NCBI GenBank assembly: GCA_015039365.1
Contig: WION01000258.1
Location: 1-64,000, forward strand
Direction: 5' to 3'
DNA length: 64,000 nt
DNA from: Amanita rubescens
Taxonomy: Eukaryota > Basidiomycota > Agaricomycetes > Agaricales > Amanitaceae
Shown in pieces: positions 58,950 to 64,000 of the stretch; position 1 is the stretch's first letter, and the number at the start of each line of letters is the position of its first letter. The notes beneath the pieces are model-generated. The model did no database searches, was not told the DNA's origin, and saw nothing but the letters and a program-made list of their open reading frames with translations. The position numbers and the translations under genes were made by a program.

Positions 58950-61900
58950 TCAGCAGCTCTGCTGCATGGCGTTACTGCTTTCCATGATACCACAGTCGTG
59001 GACGAACGTCATCCACCGTGCGTCCATGCCACCTTCTGACGACACCCCGAGCTCAACCATCGCAGAAGGGCTTCCAGAACTGAACCCGTATCCGTTTATA
59101 TAACCTGTATCATGGGGCGTTCCAAATATATCGAACGTGTTAGCGCTAGCAGGTATTTGAACAGAGGAAGGAAGATGAACTCCCAACCGCGTCTGCTGAC
59201 CCATCCCTGCAGGCGTAGCAAAGGCACCTGCATGGGGAGAGGCATGGACAGAGTCTGGAAACGATGTTTCCATACGTTGCATCTGGTCGGGGCTCTGGAA
59301 CGGCGAAGACCCCGTAGAAGATAGCCAATCGAAATAATGCGTATCCGAAAGTGGGAGGGGAACTGGCTCTACTTTGCCATGCCAAGCGGTTGCATCGCTT
59401 CCATCGACCATCGGGCTATCGCTTGAAAATGAATTGCTTCTACTGCCACCGGGAGTCAAGAGGCTACCTGTGGACGGAGTTGACGAAGCGGATGACGCAT
59501 AATTCAGTGATGTTCCAACCCCGGTCTTTCTATCACTCGGTGTCCCGTATAATGGCGTGCCTTCCGCAGTTTTCGGCACCGATTGTGGTACATTCACTTG
59601 CATCTGGGTCCCATTGTTGCACTGAATCGTTGCAGCTTGGCGAGGGGGAGAATGGAAAGTTGCCCCTTGCAAATACTGCAGTAACATGGGATGAACTTCC
59701 TGGTAAGGCGATCCTGGTTTGGTATCCAGAGGAGAACGTGTCGTAGGCGAGGGTGAACCCGTTGAACCCGAGTCGCGTGAAGAGGGAGAATCACCACTGC
59801 TGACAGAAGACGATGACTTGTGCGATTTGCTCTTCCGGGATACCACGCGTTTCTGGCCACCAAAAATAGCCAGTTCATCATCCAACTCGTCGCCTGGTCG
59901 ATTGAACGAGTAAGTCCCCATGGGCTGTGGCACCCCATTGTATTGACTTGAAGCTCGCGTTGCCTTCTCTTTTAGTTTTAGTAAGACATTCTGTGGGAAA
60001 GGTCGTTAAGGAAGGTAGTATATGTATGAAACAAACCATACCAGGGCAGTACGTGCGCGGGAAGATTGTTTCGCTGTCTGTTCAAACAATTCTATAGCCA
60101 TCTGAAGTTCGTAAAAGGCCCTGGGGGCAAATGTGGAACTCGGTGATCGCGTCACAATAGTACCGACGATAATCTGTCAGAGTATTAGATGGCCGATCAA
60201 CGTGATATGATCAAACTTACCGCAGCGGAGAACGTATGATATAATAAGAACCATATCCTCATCCCAATTTCCGCACAGCGCTCAAAGTTTTCCTTGGTAT
60301 ACTTTATGACGAGCGAGGAAGATCTATAGGCTGTTAAGAAAGATGGGGAAAATGGACTAAGTAGGGGATTGGCAGGGTGATCGAGCATAGCTTGAGCGAA
60401 AAAGCTTCGATGAAGATATAGTAGTGCTACCCCGAAATTAGTCCCTTGCTTGATGTGGACTACGTGACACTTACGAACTGTCCGGTGTTGCGTAGCATAC
60501 GCCGCTTTTAGGCTTGCAGAGCTCGACCGATTGGCATCACGGGGGTTTGTCAAACTTGACGGAATGAGAGCCTCTCGAACCTTACGGTCCAAATTCAAAA
60601 CTGCAGCATAGCTGTTGGGTTTGGCCGTCAACGTTGTCTCTATAATCGGCATGAACACTTCACGGGCAAAGACGTGCTTCATCCGCCAGACTGGTCGAGA
60701 GTTTAAGTTTTGAGCCCTTGAAGGAAAAGCGGAACTTACATCCATATTCGATATTCCCGTCATTGTTTAGAGTCGCTTCGTCGTCATTAGGGTATTCGCA
60801 ATCCACGTAAGAGAAATGTATTGATGGTGGACGGCCTAGGGCAAGACTCTGCGAAATCAGTTAGATAGAATCATCGAGGACCCTCAAAAACAGTATCGTA
60901 CATGAGAAACGTCGGCAGCCGTGACCTCCCAAAATACGTTTCTCCGCTTTTCCACCATGAGCGACCCCAGGTTCCATCTCGCGCTGTCACGATCTGTATA
61001 TGCTCGTGTCGGTGATTATGCGTTCAAGCCTGATTCGGAATAGACTCACGTAAACCAATCTGGAAAAGTAAAAAATCAATAAACAATAATTATTGCGGGA
61101 GAAGGCTTAACGTACACTTTGTGCCAATTTCGCTGCGAGGCTCATGAGACACCACTTTGAAGAGCGTTAACGGCATCCCTTCTGGAACTGGAAAATGGCT
61201 TACCTGCACTGTCCCTTGAGTACTTCTTGCCCGCTAAGGTATGATATGTGGCCATTAGTCCTATTGACTGCACCGTTTCAATCGACGGTGAATCGTACAC
61301 TGCCTTGGCCGAAAGCGCCGCCCTACCCAGATCATAATACCGCTCAGCCTCCGCATTATAAGGAGGTAGATTGACATCAAACAATGCACCCAGCGCGAAC
61401 ATGAAGTAACACATGGCGAGCGCATGGCAGTTGCCATGATCTGGTTCCATGTTGACCCCGTTCTCGACATTTTCTGAGTGCGGCGATGATTCAGCGGCAG
61501 CGTTGAAGTTGATCCTCGTCCGAACACGTTGGCTCGCAACGTTATACACGCTCGGAAGTACGCTATTGACAAACTCTTCTCGTTTTATAGGTCTGAAGAA
61601 GAAGGCGCCATGGTCGAAATAGGATTGAGCAAGATTCCATGCGCGGTCAGTTTGATGGAAGATGGTGCTCGAGCAATTCGAGCGAGTGGCATTTGGATTG
61701 GTGTTTCCGAGTGAAAGGGAACAGATTTGAGAGGCTTTCCAGTTCGGTTGGTAGAGATTCACGAGCGTTGTCTTCGTCTTCGCTAGATGAACTAGATTCT
61801 TCACCGACCTAACGAAAATATAATCGTCGATACCACATAACGACATTAAATGACGTACCATCAATGTCTGACAATGCCACAATTCAACATAGATCGACAA

Positions 61901-62622
61901 GCAGGAATAAGGGGACATACCATCGACCCTGCTGATCGCCCAAAGTATGTACCCGTTCCAGACTCATTAAGCGTCAGGGTCCCAATTGCGTCTATTGTTT
62001 GCAACGTCTTCTGTTCCTCTTCTTCTTGCGCCTTCCTCGACCGCGGTAAAGACTCTGAGCCAAACTTAATTTTGAGCAATTCATCACAAAGCAAAGGATG
62101 TCGGTCGTCTGATGCGGTGGATTGGAAAATGGCGAGAGCATCCTCGAGCTGACGGATCCGGTGACTCATTTCGGCAATCTTGGAATGGAGTTGCTCAGTG
62201 TCGGCAAGTATAAACCTTGAAAAACACGTCAGAGGACCCTACGAGAAGACGAGGGTACACACCGTGTCCCTTGTCCAGCGGACAGAATACCTGTTAGGCC
62301 CAATCATAATATTAACACCAAATCCAACAAAAGAACAATCATGGGCGCACGCACCGCAAGGACAGATACTCTCACATCCTCGTCTGCAACACTGACCCAC
62401 ATGGTACTTTCTTGTCACACCGTAGCTTAAGTCGTCTACACTTCGGCACAAGAAAGCTCGCCTATACAGCAGACAGCGTGGATCAGTCCGTCACTAGTAC
62501 ATGGCTGATCGTTCGACAAGCTTACCCCGAATGCGTTTCATCTCAATTTCCTTCATCTCCTCTTCTGTCATTTTCCGCTGTGTCCTGCGAGTGGGAATCG
62601 TTCTAGTTGTGTCGACGGGCAT
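58950..62622 (-). CDS. Zn2Cys6 fungal transcription factor
   Basis: Minus strand, start at 62,622 (MPVDTTRTIPTRRTQRK). After an intron the binuclear zinc cluster reads SCAECRRLKLRCDKKVPCGS, then RRGCESICPCG in the next frame. One extra base (a T on the coding strand, about 62,388) seems to interrupt the cluster. A coiled-coil linker follows (about 62,170-62,060, ISHRIRQLEDALAIF), and then the fungal-specific transcription factor domain (CHALAMCYFMFALGALFDVNLPPYNAEAERYYDLGRAAL; ETVQSIGLMATYH) with exons to about 60,200. The C-terminal exon (59,930-58,950) is Ser/Pro-rich, with TGYINGYGFSSGSPS and a final GGMDARWMTFVHDCGIMES. It acts in the nucleus on pathway-specific promoters; targets unknown. 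Confidence 0.8.
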
Positions 62623-64000
62623 GTTTAGGACTGGGGAGAACTGGGAGGAGACTGGCAGGTGAGAGAGCGCTTTGCATCCGAAGGAGGGTAAGTAGGGGAG
62701 GAGTCGTGTATATAAGAGAAACGGATGGAGATCCTGCCATATATTGGTCATATGGGGATGCCCAATCTTCTCAAGATGTCACCACGCAGTTACTGAGCCA
62801 GGTACCGCGTACCCTCTTCGACCCAAATTCATTTCATACCAACCATCATTCATAGCCGGCCCGTCACGCTTCTAGAACCAGTTCGGCCATATGTGTTTCC
62901 ACGACAGCCCAATTAGCCATTTTAAACGCTATCATTTCCTGGACGTTTGCGATCCTGCACTGTGTTATGCAATGGTCTACGTGACCCCAAGTTAAAGTGT
63001 TACTCTTCCTCGATGCATATCCAGCCAAGCAATCAGCTAATAGAGCGCAACAGAGCCGCTCACCGGTTCGCCAGGCCCGTTGAGTCATTTCGTTTCAGCA
63101 TTAGCTCAAACCCAGGGTATAAGCGAATAACGTCACAATGCCCGCAAAACTAGCACTTGTCAAGGAAATAATTAACCCTGAACCTTGCTTGAATTGGATC
63201 ATTTCACCGCTTTCCTTCCCACGATGTAAATCTACACCCAGCGCATTCTTCTCTCGCCTTGAGCCCGTTTCATCCTTTGAAATCTACCCAGGCGATGTTC
63301 TGAATAGGCGCTATAATACGCCACAAAATCCAAGGCACTCCTCTTGTACCCGCCCAAGGGACCATCTCCGTTATCTGATACTGGTATACGGCAACCAGGT
63401 CCTAGCGCTAACCGTACCTCCACTGAAGCGGGGGCGGGCGGGCATACACGGTTAGACGCTAAAGCGCAGCGCACAGAACAATCTAGCAAACAATGTACAA
63501 CATTCGACGCAACCGCTCATGATCGGCGTCACAAGCGGTTCCTTAAATACTCTCAACACGCAAAGGAACCCTATTTATCCTAGTCTACTCGCCAAGCGAG
63601 ACAGCTCAGCGGATTCCGCGGACTCTCGCTTACTCCATCGACATGACCCTCCCTCGTGCTATCAACCTACCCTTTATAGGGATACTGGTCCCTACAAGAT
63701 CAATTATGCCTGTCAAAGCCAGCATCTACCATCTTCAGGCTTGAAGGTACGATATTCTAAACCTATCATTTCTTCTATCCGCCGCTTATTTTATCATGTT
63801 ATTTTAGCGTTATCGTCCTGAACGGTGACGGTATGTGGCCATTCTACAAGCGATGACAAGTAAACGAATATACGGCGGCCAATCGTAATGTTACGATTGG
63901 GAACCTTTGAAACAACCGCCGCTTAGATTTCATTCACTTCTAGCTTCTTTTAGTTGCTAACCACGTGCGGTGCGCTCTTACAGCATGTTCTGTCTTCGCT
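62623..64000. other. No supported gene
   Basis: Promoter side of the regulator, then short frames only (for example 63,138-63,455 plus and 62,864-63,088 minus). None resembles a family known to me, and composition does not favour any. Confidence 0.35.

Noticed and set aside
59112..59750. Plus-strand frames within 59.1-59.75 kb
   Set aside because: They lie opposite the C-terminal exon of the transcription factor, whose minus-strand frame is long and family-like.
1..64000. CRISPR arrays, bacterial operons or riboswitches
   Set aside because: The window is eukaryotic nuclear DNA with spliceosomal introns, and no regularly spaced repeat arrays were seen.

Overview
The window is nuclear DNA of a filamentous, almost certainly mushroom-forming, basidiomycete (Agaricomycete). 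This rests on dense introns of about 50 bases, class I hydrophobins, basidiomycete multi-pass membrane families of the DUF6533/DUF6534 type, a Zn2Cys6 regulator with a fungal-specific C-terminal domain, a squalene synthase with a C-terminal anchor, and intron-containing tRNA-Lys genes.

Layout. About 1.8-10.8 kb is a block holding a seven-pass membrane protein gene, an Nup53/35-type nucleoporin gene, a class I hydrophobin, a hydrophobin relic and a short-chain dehydrogenase (SDR) relic. The same block returns in reverse complement at about 45.5-53.1 kb, where the membrane and nucleoporin genes are broken. A third partial copy (SDR relic, hydrophobin relic, hydrophobin) lies at 38.4-44.0 kb in direct orientation to 45.2-49.9 kb. 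It arose by tandem duplication of a 7 kb unit that also carried most of a squalene synthase gene. The duplication junction is readable at about 43,973.

The unique middle (10.8-36.6 kb) holds a DUF6534 protein, tRNA-Lys(UUU), a CxxC-rich cytoplasmic or nuclear protein with an internal repeat, three paralogous secreted multi-module proteins of unknown family (15.5-17.6, 18.2-19.7 and 30.9-32.9 kb), a long nuclear zinc-ribbon protein, an RCC1-PHD protein, an M28 ER/vacuolar metallopeptidase, a small secreted protein, a probable Pom34-like nucleoporin and a small conserved ORF. The right end (53.6-64 kb) holds the least decayed SDR, DUF6534 and DUF6533 proteins, tRNA-Lys(CUU) and a Zn2Cys6 transcription factor.

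The genes are not an operon. Housekeeping genes (sterol synthesis, nuclear pore, RCC1, tRNAs) surround a locus of recurrent segmental duplication whose main surviving products are hydrophobins. The most interesting signals are: (1) between hydrophobin copies, introns are better conserved than the exons they separate, and one paralogue has become acidic and His-rich; (2) the three-exon repeated module of the secreted protein family, which I cannot assign; (3) the nested inverted and tandem duplication carrying parts of essential genes. Many genes carry isolated one-base insertions in their reading frames. Either this locus is decaying or the assembly has residual indel errors, so every frameshift call here should be read with that in mind. 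Splice sites are by eye.
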